Source: Actinomycetota bacterium (GTDB taxonomy: Bacteria; Actinomycetota; Humimicrobiia; Humimicrobiales; Humimicrobiaceae). From it: 24,623 nucleotides of DNA. How positions within the stretch are numbered: position 1 is the stretch's first letter; each line of letters starts with the position of its first letter. The stretch spans positions 1 to 24,623 of the forward strand of contig JADHVM010000004.1 in NCBI GenBank assembly GCA_016783985.1, in the 5' to 3' direction. The translations under genes and the position numbers were made by a program. The notes under the pieces are model-generated. The model ran no database searches. It was given only the letters and a program-made list of their open reading frames with translations, and had not been told where the DNA came from. Shown one piece after another: positions 1-8,424 of this stretch.

Positions 1-459
1 AATTATGGTACCTATAGGAAACCAAAACATGGTAATTACAAGCATAGCTCTTGTAAAATTAACCGAAAATGGCTTTCTTTTAGCCATTCCTACCAGAGGT
101 ATTATAAATAGAGCAAGCCAGATACCCAAGGAAAATACAAAGGTTATAATAAAAGTAGCAAGTGGCATACCACTAAGCTCTTGTGTGCCCTGGACAGAAA
201 CTGATATAGGAAAAATAATAAGAGATAGTCCAAATACTACAATTATAATCCAGAACCATACCTTTATTCCTCCAAGCTGATTTCTCCCTTCAGTAAGTTC
301 CTGCTCTGGTGTTAAGGTTATGACTTCAGGTGTAACTTTTAATTCTTTTATTTGTACACCACAATTGGGACATACCACTGCATCTTTTTTTATAGGTTTT
401 GCACAGCTTGGACAGTATATTTCATCTGGTTGTTTAGATTGGACTTTTTCCTCGTTCAT
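1..459 (-). CDS. Zinc-ribbon membrane protein, partial (3' end outside window)
   Basis: The minus-strand reading frame is open for 153 codons from an ATG at 459 and runs off the left edge, so the C-terminus is missing. A good ribosome binding site (AGGAG) precedes the ATG. Near residues 16-33 there are two CxxC pairs (CPSCAKP and CPNCG), the zinc_ribbon_2 pattern found at the N-terminus of many small membrane proteins. An acidic/polar linker follows, then two clear hydrophobic segments (about residues 67-87 and 100-125) and the start of a third. No enzymatic motif is visible, and the function is unknown. A zinc-ribbon cap on a multi-span membrane protein is common in Gram-positive genomes. 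The gene is preceded by a leader with a terminator hairpin (499-613) that is homologous to the leader of the SRPBCC gene. Confidence 0.75.
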   Translation of the reverse strand, partial: MNEEKVQSKQPDEIYCPSCAKPIKKDAVVCPNCGVQIKELKVTPEVITLTPEQELTEGRNQLGGIKVWFWIIIVVFGLSLIIFPISVSVQGTQELSGMPLATFIITFVFSLGIWLALFIIPLVGMAKRKPFSVNFTRAMLVITMFWFPIGTII

Positions 460-498
460 TATATTTCTCCTTTCTAATAATTATTTAAGCCTTTAAAT

Positions 499-613
499 TA
501 AAAAAACCGACCTATTTAGTCGGTTTCGCTATTAGCTAAGCTTTTCCACACAATTGGCGCCCAATTATAATAGGAAAAACCTCAATGCTACTAAATTTAT
601 TAATCTTTATTTA
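499..613 (-). promoter_or_regulatory. Candidate cis-regulatory leader with terminator (copy 1)
   Basis: Read on the minus strand, an 8-bp perfect stem (AAACCGAC / GTCGGTTT, plus positions 504-511 and 519-526) is followed by seven T, an intrinsic terminator placed 40 nt before the zinc-ribbon start codon. Upstream is a second stem TTTTCC/GGAAAA (573-578 and 542-547) enclosing a small hairpin AATTGG-CGC-CCAATT. An upstream segment ATTTAGT (590-596) can pair with ACTAAAT inside the terminator. The sequence is alignable over its whole length with 12774-12884. I do not recognise a known riboswitch class. Confidence 0.5.
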
Positions 614-826
614 GGTATATATTTATTTTTTTATTAGCATATATTAATTATAACCTTATGCTACTACCATAAAATGTTAATTGCAACCTTAAGTGTTGTA
701 AAAATAATAGAGTAATTATTTGAAAACTCAATTCAAGTATAAAAATATCTCACCTTAAACAAATAACCTTTTTAATTCTATGTAGTATGAATCTGCATTT
801 TTTATAAAGTAGATGAAAATTAGCTT

Positions 827-918
827 ATAGCTCCTAATACCACACTTATAAGAACTATATAACACCAGAAAATAGTCGACTTATAAAATCAGAACTGTAT
901 CACAAAAAATATATCTTC
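827..918 (+). repeat. Family B intergenic repeat, copy B1
   Basis: This is a 92-bp element aligning without gaps to 3604-3695, 4882-4973 and 12995-13086. It carries two direct copies of a 14-mer of the form RGAACTNTATNRCA, starting at 851 and 891, exactly 40 bp apart. Confidence 0.7.
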
Positions 919-979
919 AAAGTTTAAATAAAAATAGTGAGTAGCATGGTAGGAAAAATAATAAAACCTTAAAAAACTC

Positions 980-1050
980 AATTCTGGTATAAAAATATCT
1001 TCATCCGAATCAATAATTCTGATTCTAATTTCGTTCGCTATGGCAATCCA
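980..1050 (+). repeat. Family A 71-bp repeat, copy A1
   Basis: The copy runs from AATTCTGGTATAAAAATATC to the end of TTCGTTCGCTATGGCAATCCA. It aligns without gaps to copies at 14310, 15456, 18777 and 21851, and is the most diverged of the five. The 44 bp before it (from AGTGAGTAGCATGGT at 936) are shared only with copy A4. Confidence 0.75.
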
Positions 1051-1415
1051 CCTTCAGACATTTATATCACATAAATCTTAAGAACATTCATTCAGTTAAT
1101 ATAAATATAAGACCCCATATTATCTATAAGGCCTTATATTAAGAAATTGAGTTTTAGGAAGTATTTTTAAGGCTTGCCTGTTACAAACTCCTGCAAAATA
1201 TGTCCATATTCATGGAATGTCTTTAATGTATCCTTCTGCTTGCATATTTATAGGAAATATTAGGGTATACCGCTATAGAATTTTATGTTTCATATAATAA
1301 TAAAAGATTATTAATTTCGGATTAAGCACCTAAAGAATAATTTATAGTGGTAAAATTTGCTTATAAGTACTTGGCAGAAATAAAAACTTTGCGGTATCGA
1401 TCAGTTGTAAATTTG

Positions 1416-1444
1416 TTGAAACCAACTATACAATCGTCTATGAT
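1416..1444 (+). promoter_or_regulatory. Sigma70-type promoter for PBP gene, apparently leaderless
   Basis: A -35 TTGAAA (1416-1421), a 17-bp spacer and a -10 TATGAT (1439-1444) form a near-consensus promoter. The PBP start codon follows only 9 nt after the -10 box, so the predicted transcription start lies 0-3 nt before the ATG. There is no Shine-Dalgarno sequence. Confidence 0.6.
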
Positions 1445-1453
1445 ATAAGCAAT

Positions 1454-3472
1454 ATGAAAAAGTTCGTTATAAGTTTTATTTGTTTTCTACTGTTTCTTTC
1501 ACCTCTTGTGGGATGCAGCAAAGCAGATCCCATGGAGGCATCCCAAACCTATCTATCTCTATGGAGTGAAGAAAATTATTACGGTATGTACAACATGCTG
1601 TCCTCTGCTGCCAAATCCAATATAGACCAGGAAACCTTCGTTAACAGATATAACAATATATTTTCTTCCATCAAAGTAAAAAACATGGAAATAATCTACA
1701 ATGAAATATCTGTGGAATCTGATAACGCTTATCTCCCTGTAAAAATAGTATTTAATACAGACACAGTAGGATCATTTGAAAATAACTATATGCTGCCCAT
1801 GGTATATGAGGAAAACCAATGGAAGATAGAATGGACGCCCTCCCTCATTTTTCCTATGCTTGAAGGGGATGATGAAGTATACTTTATTCGGCAGTTTCCA
1901 GAACGTGGCTTTATCCTGGATCGATATGGTGAACCCTTGGCTTATAAAGGACTTGGTTATGAAGTAGCAGCAGTGCCTGGTAAAATTCCTGATGAAGAAG
2001 AGTTTGCAAAAATGTTGGCTCCATTACTAGAGGTGAGTGAAGAGTATATTTTAAAAGAAATCAATCAGGACTGGGTTCAACCCGACCACCGGGTTCCATT
2101 GCGTAATTTCCCCTTCAATCTTACCCAGGAGTTTAAGGACGAACTCCTTTCCATCCAAGGTGTTTTACTGTCTACAATAGATATTCGACAATATCCCTAT
2201 GAGGACATTTTTGCCCATATTACTGGATATATTGGTCCTATCACAGTAGAACAATTAGAAGTAAAAGCGGACCGGGACTACTATCCGGAAGACTTAATAG
2301 GCCATATGGGCTTGGAATTATCAATGGAGGAAGAATTATACGGGCAACCAGGTTATACTTTATTTATTAGAAACTCAAGTGGAGAGCACAAAATAACCAT
2401 TGCGGAATCACCTGTACAAGATGGCCATGATATCATTTTAACAGTAGACTCCGGCCTTCAATCTATTATTTGCCAGGTTATGGGCGATAAAAAAGGTACC
2501 ATCATAGCCATTAATCCCAAATCAGGGGAAGTTCTGGCAATGGTCAGCCAGCCTGCATATGATCCCAATGTTTTCCCACCTAAAATAACGCCTTCCATGT
2601 GGAAGGAACTTTCAAAAAATGAAGATAATCCATTTTTAAATAGAGCAGTCAGGGCACTTTATCCTCCAGGCTCTACAATAAAGCCATTTATTGCGGCAAT
2701 GGCTCTTGAACAAGAAATTATAACTCCTCATACAGTTGTGGAAGAAGCCAAAAATCTTGAATGGAAACCATCACCCGAATGGGGTGATTATCTTATTCGA
2801 AGAATCGACCATCCCAAGGGTGACGTTAATCTGGATCGGGCACTGGTATGGTCCAACAACATTTACTTTGCATGGTTAGCATTGGAATTAGGTGGAGAAA
2901 CCTTGGAACGATATGCAAATAGCTATGGATTCGGAGAACCCGTATCCTTTCCTATGCTAACTGCCACTTCCCAAGTTAAAAATGCAAATTCGGATTGGTC
3001 ACCTCTTCTTCTAGCAAATACTGGCTACGGTCAAGGAGAGATGTTAATTACTCCTTTGCAGCTTGCTACTATGTTTACTGCCTTTGCTAACAATGGAAAT
3101 ATCATACTGCCTCGTCTCGTCATGGAGATTTGTGATTCCACAGGACAAACAGTTAAGTCTTTTAGTCCGGTTATCTGGAAAGAAGAAGTCATTTCGCAAT
3201 CTTCATTGGATGTTATACTCCCATCGCTTATTAATGTAATAGAAGATTCAACCGGCACAGGTCATTCTGCCAGAATACCCGGACTCAACATAGCAGGTAA
3301 AACAGGAACAGCTCAACTTGGAAACCAACAGGAAATAGGATGGTTTATTGTATTTACCTTAGATGAAAAAAATCCCATACTTCTAAGTATAGCTCTTGAA
3401 GTTGATGAGGAAAAAGACAATTCTAAATTTGACATAGCTTTAAAAATACTCACCGATTATTATGATAAATAA
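1454..3472 (+). CDS. Class B penicillin-binding protein, MecA/PbpC-like lipoprotein
   Basis: This 672-residue D,D-transpeptidase acts on peptidoglycan outside the membrane. The N-terminus is a lipoprotein signal with lipobox LVGC (Cys21). An NTF2-like MecA_N domain follows (about 25-135), then the PBP dimerisation domain (about 145-310, starting near RGFILDRYGEPL) and the transpeptidase domain (about 320-670). The three catalytic motifs are present: S407-TIK (nucleophile Ser407, Lys410), S467-N-N and K616-TG. Length and order match the PbpC/PBP3, PBP5fm and PBP2a group. Members of this fold include low-affinity, beta-lactam-resistant enzymes, but resistance cannot be inferred from the motifs. 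The start is fixed by the signal peptide. No ribosome binding site precedes it, and the promoter -10 box lies 9 nt upstream. It appears to be a single-gene transcript. Confidence 0.93.
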   Translation: MKKFVISFICFLLFLSPLVGCSKADPMEASQTYLSLWSEENYYGMYNMLSSAAKSNIDQETFVNRYNNIFSSIKVKNMEIIYNEISVESDNAYLPVKIVFNTDTVGSFENNYMLPMVYEENQWKIEWTPSLIFPMLEGDDEVYFIRQFPERGFILDRYGEPLAYKGLGYEVAAVPGKIPDEEEFAKMLAPLLEVSEEYILKEINQDWVQPDHRVPLRNFPFNLTQEFKDELLSIQGVLLSTIDIRQYPYEDIFAHITGYIGPITVEQLEVKADRDYYPEDLIGHMGLELSMEEELYGQPGYTLFIRNSSGEHKITIAESPVQDGHDIILTVDSGLQSIICQVMGDKKGTIIAINPKSGEVLAMVSQPAYDPNVFPPKITPSMWKELSKNEDNPFLNRAVRALYPPGSTIKPFIAAMALEQEIITPHTVVEEAKNLEWKPSPEWGDYLIRRIDHPKGDVNLDRALVWSNNIYFAWLALELGGETLERYANSYGFGEPVSFPMLTATSQVKNANSDWSPLLLANTGYGQGEMLITPLQLATMFTAFANNGNIILPRLVMEICDSTGQTVKSFSPVIWKEEVISQSSLDVILPSLINVIEDSTGTGHSARIPGLNIAGKTGTAQLGNQQEIGWFIVFTLDEKNPILLSIALEVDEEKDNSKFDIALKILTDYYDK

Positions 3473-3803
3473 TATAAAACAAAGTGTTTTCTGGGCTTAA
3501 ATGAGAAGATGCCATATATTTATTCACCTTGCTTTATTACTGACTAATGACTCAACTCTTGTATAAAAATATTACCATTTAAGCTCAACAACTTATTCTA
3601 TCAATACCTCCCAATAGCACCATAATAAGAACTATATAACACCCAATATTATCCAGTTAAATAAATCAGAACTCTATCACAAATAATACATCCTCTGTAT
3701 AAAAATATTAACATTTCCATTTAGTAATAAATTCCGTAAAATAAAACTAATTTTAGATATTTTATAATATTAATAACTTTGGAGAAAAAGGGGGTTGGTA
3801 TCT
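3473..3803. other. Spacer with repeats between PBP and aldo/keto reductase
   Basis: It contains a partial family A repeat (about 3554-3595), family B copy B2 (3604-3695) followed by another TGTATAAAAATATT piece, and a perfect -10 box TATAAT at 3763-3768 without a clear -35, likely serving the downstream reductase. No gene is seen, and no strong terminator follows the PBP gene. Confidence 0.5.
3604..3695 (+). repeat. Family B intergenic repeat, copy B2
   Basis: This is an ungapped 92-bp match to the other B copies. Its internal 14-mers start at 3628 and 3668, 40 bp apart (AGAACTATATAACA and AGAACTCTATCACA). Confidence 0.7.
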
Positions 3804-4787
3804 TTGAAATACAGAATACTTGGAAAAACTGGTTTTAAAGTGTCAGAAGTTTCTCTCGGCACCTGGCAGATTGGTGGAAAATGGGGAGAAAAATTCAGCT
3901 GGAATACTGCAGAGGCCATATTGAATAAAGCAGTAGAAAGTGGAGTTAATTTTATAGATACTGCAGATGTCTATAATGATGGTTTGAGTGAGGAAGCCAT
4001 TGGAAAGTTTTTAAAAAAAGTAAACAAGAAAATCTATGTTGCCACAAAAAGTGGCAGAAAGCTAATGCCTCACAATACCCAGGGATACAATAGAAAAAAT
4101 ATTACTGGTTTTATAGAAGACAGCTTGAAGAGGCTGGACATTGAAACAATTGACCTGATCCAGCTGCACTGTCCTCCTACTGAAGTGTATTTTAGGCCTG
4201 AAGTTTTTGAGGTTTTGGATGATCTGAAAAAAGATGGAAAAATTCAACATTATGGTGTAAGTGTTGAAAAAGTAGAGGAGGCATTAGAAGCAATCCAGTA
4301 CCCTGGTCTTGCATCAGTACAGATTATATATAATATGTTCAGGCTAAAGCCCGCCGATATATTTTTTGAAGAGGCTTCTAAAAACAATGTTGGTATTATT
4401 GTCAGAGTTCCTCTCGCAAGCGGACTACTCAGCGGAAAGTTTAATAAAAATACTCTTTTTTCAGAAGGAGATCATAGAAATTTTAATAGGGATGGACAAT
4501 TCTTCGATAAGGGTGAAACCTTCTCAGGAGTCCCTTATGAGGTCGGGCTTAAAGCAGTTGAGGAGCTAAAGAAAGTATTTCCTCCAGAAGATCTGGCTAA
4601 GTATTCTCTCCGCTGGATTCTCATGGATAAAAATGTTAGTTGTGTAATTCCTGGAGCCAGCAATATAGATCAGGTAATTTCAAATTCTACTGCATCTGAT
4701 TTGCTGCCGCTTTCCAAAGTTCAGATGGATGCTGTAAAAAGGGTATATGAAAATTATATAAAGGAATATGTTTACCATCTCTGGTAA
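3804..4787 (+). CDS. Aldo/keto reductase
   Basis: This is an NAD(P)H-dependent oxidoreductase of the aldo/keto reductase superfamily, about 327 residues, cytoplasmic, reducing an unknown carbonyl substrate. The (beta/alpha)8 signature is clear. It begins KYRILGKTG, and the catalytic tetrad Asp52, Tyr57 (FIDTADVY), Lys82 (VATKSG) and His122 (QLHCPP) is complete. The cofactor-binding C-terminal part (IPGASNIDQV) is also present. I choose the TTG at 3804 because the ribosome binding site AAGGGGG ends 9 nt upstream. A TTG at 3795 in the same frame would add three residues but sits directly on the binding site. A TATAAT box lies at 3763. It is monocistronic and convergent with the trp operon, and nothing in the neighbourhood identifies its substrate. 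Confidence 0.9.
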   Translation: MKYRILGKTGFKVSEVSLGTWQIGGKWGEKFSWNTAEAILNKAVESGVNFIDTADVYNDGLSEEAIGKFLKKVNKKIYVATKSGRKLMPHNTQGYNRKNITGFIEDSLKRLDIETIDLIQLHCPPTEVYFRPEVFEVLDDLKKDGKIQHYGVSVEKVEEALEAIQYPGLASVQIIYNMFRLKPADIFFEEASKNNVGIIVRVPLASGLLSGKFNKNTLFSEGDHRNFNRDGQFFDKGETFSGVPYEVGLKAVEELKKVFPPEDLAKYSLRWILMDKNVSCVIPGASNIDQVISNSTASDLLPLSKVQMDAVKRVYENYIKEYVYHLW

Positions 4788-4881
4788 AATTAAAATAAGC
4801 TTACAAACCATTCTATCAGCTGCTTAGGATGATAATGTTTGCAAAAGATTATTTTGGTTCAGAGATTTGAATAAACTGCCA

Positions 4882-4973
4882 ATAGCTCCCAATAGCATGA
4901 CAATAGGAACTATATTGCACTCGAAAAGGTTCAATTAATAAAATCGGAACTATATCGCAAATAATATATCTTC
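4882..4973 (+). repeat. Family B intergenic repeat, copy B3
   Basis: This copy lies between the convergent reductase and trpG genes. Its internal 14-mers are GGAACTATATTGCA at 4906 and GGAACTATATCGCA at 4946, 40 bp apart. It aligns without gaps to the other three copies. Confidence 0.7.
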
Positions 4974-4994
4974 ATGCCTTTTGTTTAAATTACC

Positions 4995-5576
4995 CTAATA
5001 ATATAAAAAATTTCCAAGCATTTTTATGCCTAAAGGCGTTAGAAAAGATTCTGGATGAAATTGTATACCTTCTAACTTATACTTCCTATGTCTTATTCCC
5101 ATAATAATACCATCTTCAGTATTTGCTGATATTTCAAAGGAGGATGGAATGGTATCTTTTTTTATAATAAGAGAGTGATATCTTGCTGCTCTAAAAGGAT
5201 TATCTAAACCTTTAAAAATTGTCTTCCCGTCGTGGTACATTAGGGAAGTTTTCCCATGTACAACAATACCAGAATTTATAATATCAGCTCCAAAAACTTC
5301 TCCGATACATTGATGGCCCAGGCATACCCCTAAAATTGGTATATTCTTATAGAAATATTTTATTAAACTATTAGAAATCCCTGCATCCGCAGGTCTTCCG
5401 GGACCAGGAGAGATTACAATTTTTAATGGATTCATCTCCTCTATATCTGACAGACCTATCTTATCGTTTCTACAAACTTTTATTTTAGCTCCCAGTATTC
5501 CAAAATACTGCACTAAATTAAAAGTAAAGGAGTCATAGTTATCAATCATTAATATATCAATTTGTTGTTTTTTCAT
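4995..5576 (-). CDS. trpG: Anthranilate synthase component II (glutamine amidotransferase)
   Basis: A class I glutamine amidotransferase of about 193 residues that supplies ammonia from glutamine to TrpE. Signatures are MIDNYDSFTFNLVQY at the N-terminus, ISPGPGRP, the nucleophile elbow GVCLGHQ (Cys85 from this start) and the catalytic pair in QFHPES (His174, Glu176). I start at the ATG at 5576 because AAGGA lies just upstream. An in-frame TTG at 5606 adds ten residues but lacks a usable binding site. It is the last gene of the operon, 34 nt after trpA. Such subunits can also serve 4-amino-4-deoxychorismate synthase (PabA). No pabB is in the window, so the trp role is the simpler reading. Confidence 0.93.
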   Translation of the reverse strand: MKKQQIDILMIDNYDSFTFNLVQYFGILGAKIKVCRNDKIGLSDIEEMNPLKIVISPGPGRPADAGISNSLIKYFYKNIPILGVCLGHQCIGEVFGADIINSGIVVHGKTSLMYHDGKTIFKGLDNPFRAARYHSLIIKKDTIPSSFEISANTEDGIIMGIRHRKYKLEGIQFHPESFLTPLGIKMLGNFLYY

Positions 5577-5610
5577 TTTTTCCTTAAATTTAGCAAATTC
5601 TTGCAAATCC

Positions 5611-6441
5611 TTAATTTACTTTTAAAACCGTATTTACTTTTATCATAAACTCTTCCACCTTACTTAAGCCTTTGTTAAAATTATCAGCATCAAGAAGTAA
5701 CGAAAGCATCTTACTCCCAATAATTATTGCATCACAATATTTTTTAACTTCATCTATCTGTTCGGGATTTGATATTCCAAATCCAAGAGCCAGTGGTAGA
5801 TTTGTTATACTCCTGAGTTTTAACAAAAAGTCTTTTACCTCACTGCTTATTCCATCCCTTATCCCTGTCACTCCCTTTACTGCTACGCAATAAAGAAAAC
5901 CTTTACAAATATTTGAAATTTTATATAGTCTTTCTTTAGTTGATGTGAGAGAAGCAAGCATTATTTTATAGATAGAAGAATTATTAAAAAACAACCTGTA
6001 ATTATAAAATTCTTCTAAAGGCAGGTCAGCGATTATTAGACCGTCTACTCCTGCACTCGAAGCTCTCTTAAGAAATTTATCAATACCATATCTATAAATA
6101 GTATTAAAATAAGTCAAAATAACAATAGGAATACTGCTTTTGCTCCTTATTTTAACAATGGTATCCATAACTGTATCTGTGTCAATACCGTTTTCAAGAG
6201 CAATTTTCGATGTTGCTTGAATGACTGGTCCATCAGCCAAAGGATCTGAAAAAGGAATTCCAATTTCAATAATATCTGCTCCATTTTTTTCAAGTACATC
6301 AAATAATTTCATATAACCATCGATAGAAGGATAACCACATGTAACAAAAGGGATAAGAGCTTTTTGGCCGTTACTTCTTAATTTATTAAAAACATTATCT
6401 ATTCTATTTTCTCTTATTTTTTCTTTTTTTATAGCTTTCAT
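5611..6441 (-). CDS. trpA: Tryptophan synthase alpha chain
   Basis: It cleaves indole-3-glycerol phosphate to indole and glyceraldehyde 3-phosphate, passing indole to TrpB. The (beta/alpha)8 barrel carries the catalytic Glu59 (EIGIPFSDP) and Asp70 (DPLADGP), 11 residues apart as in the Escherichia coli enzyme (Glu49, Asp60). The phosphate-binding loops GVTG and ALGFGIS are present. At 276 residues it has normal length. It starts 41 nt after the trpB stop with a weak binding site (GCAGG) and is followed closely by trpG. Confidence 0.95.
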   Translation of the reverse strand: MKAIKKEKIRENRIDNVFNKLRSNGQKALIPFVTCGYPSIDGYMKLFDVLEKNGADIIEIGIPFSDPLADGPVIQATSKIALENGIDTDTVMDTIVKIRSKSSIPIVILTYFNTIYRYGIDKFLKRASSAGVDGLIIADLPLEEFYNYRLFFNNSSIYKIMLASLTSTKERLYKISNICKGFLYCVAVKGVTGIRDGISSEVKDFLLKLRSITNLPLALGFGISNPEQIDEVKKYCDAIIIGSKMLSLLLDADNFNKGLSKVEEFMIKVNTVLKVN

Positions 6442-6482
6442 ATTTTTGCCTGCTTAAGTTTTAATAATTATTTAAAATTACC

Positions 6483-7691
6483 TTATAGACTGTCCTTTAA
6501 CAATTTATATGCAGTATCAATATCCTTATCACCTCTACCTGATAAATTAATAACAATAATTTTATCCTTATCTAAATTCGGGGCAATTTTTATGGCATAA
6601 GCTACAGCATGTGCACTCTCAAGTGCAGGTATTATGCCTTCAAGTTGTGAAAGAATTTTAAATGCTTCAAGAGCTTCTTTATCAAGTATGTTCTCATATC
6701 TTGCTAAACCCTTTTCTTTCAGATATGCATGTTCAGGACCAACTCCCGGGTAATCAAGACCAGCCGATATGGAATGAGCTTCCCTTATCTGTCCATATCT
6801 GTCCTGAAGCAGATAGCTAAAGCTGCCCTGTAGAACTCCTTTTTCTCCAGCTGAAAGCGAAGCACCATGCTTCTGGCTAGCTATACCCTCGCCTCCTGCT
6901 TCAATACCGATAAGATTAGTCGTATTAGAATTTTTTAAAAAAGGATAAAAAATTCCAATTGCATTACTTCCACCGCCAACACATGCTAAGATATAGTCTG
7001 GCAATCTGCCTTCAGCGCCTATTATCTGTTTTTTTGTCTCAATACCGATAACTTTCTGAAAATCTCTAACCATTGTTGGGTAGGGATGTGGTCCTACGAC
7101 TGAACCCAGCACATAATATGTATCATCTATGTTTGATACCCAATAACGGATAGCTTCATTTACAGCATCTTTTAAAGTCTTGCTACCGGAATTTACTTCA
7201 ATAACTTCAGCACCAAGTAGCTTCATCCTGAATACATTCAGAGACTGTCTTTCAATATCTCTTTCCCCCATAAATATTTTACACTTTAAGTCAAAGAGTG
7301 CTGATACAGCTGCAGTTGAAACCCCGTGCTGTCCCGCACCTGTTTCTGCAATGATATTGTTTTTACCCATTTTTCGCGCAAGCAACACCTGTCCCAAAGT
7401 ATTATTGATCTTATGAGCACCAAGGTGACATAAATCCTCCCTTTTTAAATAAATTTTTGCCCCTCCCAAATATTTTGTAAGTCTTGCAGCAAAATAAAGA
7501 GGTGTTGGCCTTCCTGCATAATTTTTTAAATAATAGGAAAGTTCTTCATGGAATTTTTTATCATTTTTTGTCTTCACATAATTTTTCTCAAGTTCATCCA
7601 AGACACTGATTAGTATTTCAGGAACATATCTTCCCCCGTATGACCCAAAATAACCTTGAGCTTTTTTTACATCCTTTATATTTTTTCTCAT
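6483..7691 (-). CDS. trpB: Tryptophan synthase beta chain
   Basis: A PLP-dependent enzyme of 402 residues that condenses indole with serine to give tryptophan, forming the alpha2-beta2 complex with TrpA. The Schiff-base lysine is Lys94 in LGAHKINN. The glycine-rich phosphate cradle GGGSNAIG and the AETGAGQHG segment are intact. Its length and N-terminus ([13 protein letters not shown]) are those of the ordinary TrpB1 class rather than the stand-alone TrpB2. The ATG directly follows the trpF stop codon (TAA-ATG), which suggests translational coupling. Confidence 0.96.
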   Translation of the reverse strand: MRKNIKDVKKAQGYFGSYGGRYVPEILISVLDELEKNYVKTKNDKKFHEELSYYLKNYAGRPTPLYFAARLTKYLGGAKIYLKREDLCHLGAHKINNTLGQVLLARKMGKNNIIAETGAGQHGVSTAAVSALFDLKCKIFMGERDIERQSLNVFRMKLLGAEVIEVNSGSKTLKDAVNEAIRYWVSNIDDTYYVLGSVVGPHPYPTMVRDFQKVIGIETKKQIIGAEGRLPDYILACVGGGSNAIGIFYPFLKNSNTTNLIGIEAGGEGIASQKHGASLSAGEKGVLQGSFSYLLQDRYGQIREAHSISAGLDYPGVGPEHAYLKEKGLARYENILDKEALEAFKILSQLEGIIPALESAHAVAYAIKIAPNLDKDKIIVINLSGRGDKDIDTAYKLLKDSL

Positions 7692-8372
7692 TTAATCTGC
7701 CTTCTTTAAAGCATTTTTAATAAATATTTCCACTTTTCTAATATCTTTTTTACCGGGTGATTCTTCCAGCTTTGTTGAAACATCAATACCAAAGGGCTTC
7801 ACTATTTGTACTGCTTCGGCTACATTTTCACAGTTCAATCCTCCAGCTAAAATTACAGGAAAATCCTCGCTTAATCCCTTTACAATCTCCCAGTTAAAGC
7901 TTTTACCCGTGCCTCCATAAATATTTTCCTTAAAAGTATCAAGTAAAAAAAAGTCTGCTGCCTTTTTAAATTCCAGCATCTGCTTTGATATGACTGCAAA
8001 AGATGAAACATTATCTTTAACTCTTACAAGCTTTATTAATTTAATATTTTTATTATGTTTTTTAATTTTCTTTAAATAATCCAGAGTTTCATCACCAGAT
8101 AACTGTATATGATCCAGGCCGAGTTTTTCTGCAATTTCTGTAACTTTACCCATATTTTCATTTACAAAAACTCCAACAAATGACGGCCTCATTTTATCGC
8201 AAGTATTTATAAATTTATCTTTTGTTGCAAGTATTATCTCTTTTGCTTTGTCAGGTTCTATTCTCCTGACACTTTCAGTAGATAAAATAAACCCAAGAGC
8301 GTCTGCCCCCAAATCTGATATTTTTAAGGCATCCTCCTCATTTGTGATTCCGCATATTTTAATCCAAACCAT
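7692..8372 (-). CDS. trpF: Phosphoribosylanthranilate isomerase
   Basis: It performs the Amadori rearrangement of phosphoribosylanthranilate to the CdRP intermediate. The protein is a 226-residue barrel starting VWIKICGIT, with the general base Cys7 and the general acid Asp145 in LLDTF. The phosphate-binding LAGGLN and the GIDVSTKLEESPGKKD ending are typical. A binding site AAGGGG lies 8 nt before the ATG. It is slightly longer than the family norm (about 205) because of extra polar residues around positions 50-60 and 100-110. It abuts trpB. Confidence 0.94.
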   Translation of the reverse strand: MVWIKICGITNEEDALKISDLGADALGFILSTESVRRIEPDKAKEIILATKDKFINTCDKMRPSFVGVFVNENMGKVTEIAEKLGLDHIQLSGDETLDYLKKIKKHNKNIKLIKLVRVKDNVSSFAVISKQMLEFKKAADFFLLDTFKENIYGGTGKSFNWEIVKGLSEDFPVILAGGLNCENVAEAVQIVKPFGIDVSTKLEESPGKKDIRKVEIFIKNALKKAD

Positions 8373-8424
8373 AAATTAGCCCCTTATTTTGTAATCCTTT
8401 ATATATTTATAGCTATATAATTTT

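Larger units (their letters stand above)
460..1453. other. 994-bp spacer packed with repeats
   Basis: No gene of credible length is seen. From left to right it holds the regulatory leader of the minus-strand gene, a partial family A repeat (about 730-768), a family B repeat (827-918), a full family A repeat (980-1050) with a conserved 5' extension beginning at 936, and the promoter of the PBP gene (1416-1444). A 26-codon minus-strand open stretch at 1167-1247 containing HEYGH reads like protein, but it has no ATG and is bounded by stops. It may be a gene scrap. Confidence 0.6.

Noticed and set aside
499..613. Leader element as c-di-GMP, TPP, preQ1, fluoride or T-box RNA
   Set aside because: The conserved cores of these classes were looked for by eye and none fits. 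The class remains unknown rather than assigned.
827..918. Family B repeats as a degenerate CRISPR array
   Set aside because: Each locus has only two 14-bp repeats with a 40-bp period and the intervening sequence is conserved among loci, unlike spacers. No cas gene is seen.
1167..1247. Minus-strand stretch with HEYGH as a metallopeptidase fragment
   Set aside because: It has only 26 codons bounded by stops, no start codon and no further family motif. Similarity to HExxH enzymes may be chance, so it is mentioned only in the spacer entry.
3476..3490. AAAACA-AAG-TGTTTT as terminator of the PBP gene
   Set aside because: The stem is only 6 bp, entirely weak apart from two C-G pairs, and no T-run follows.
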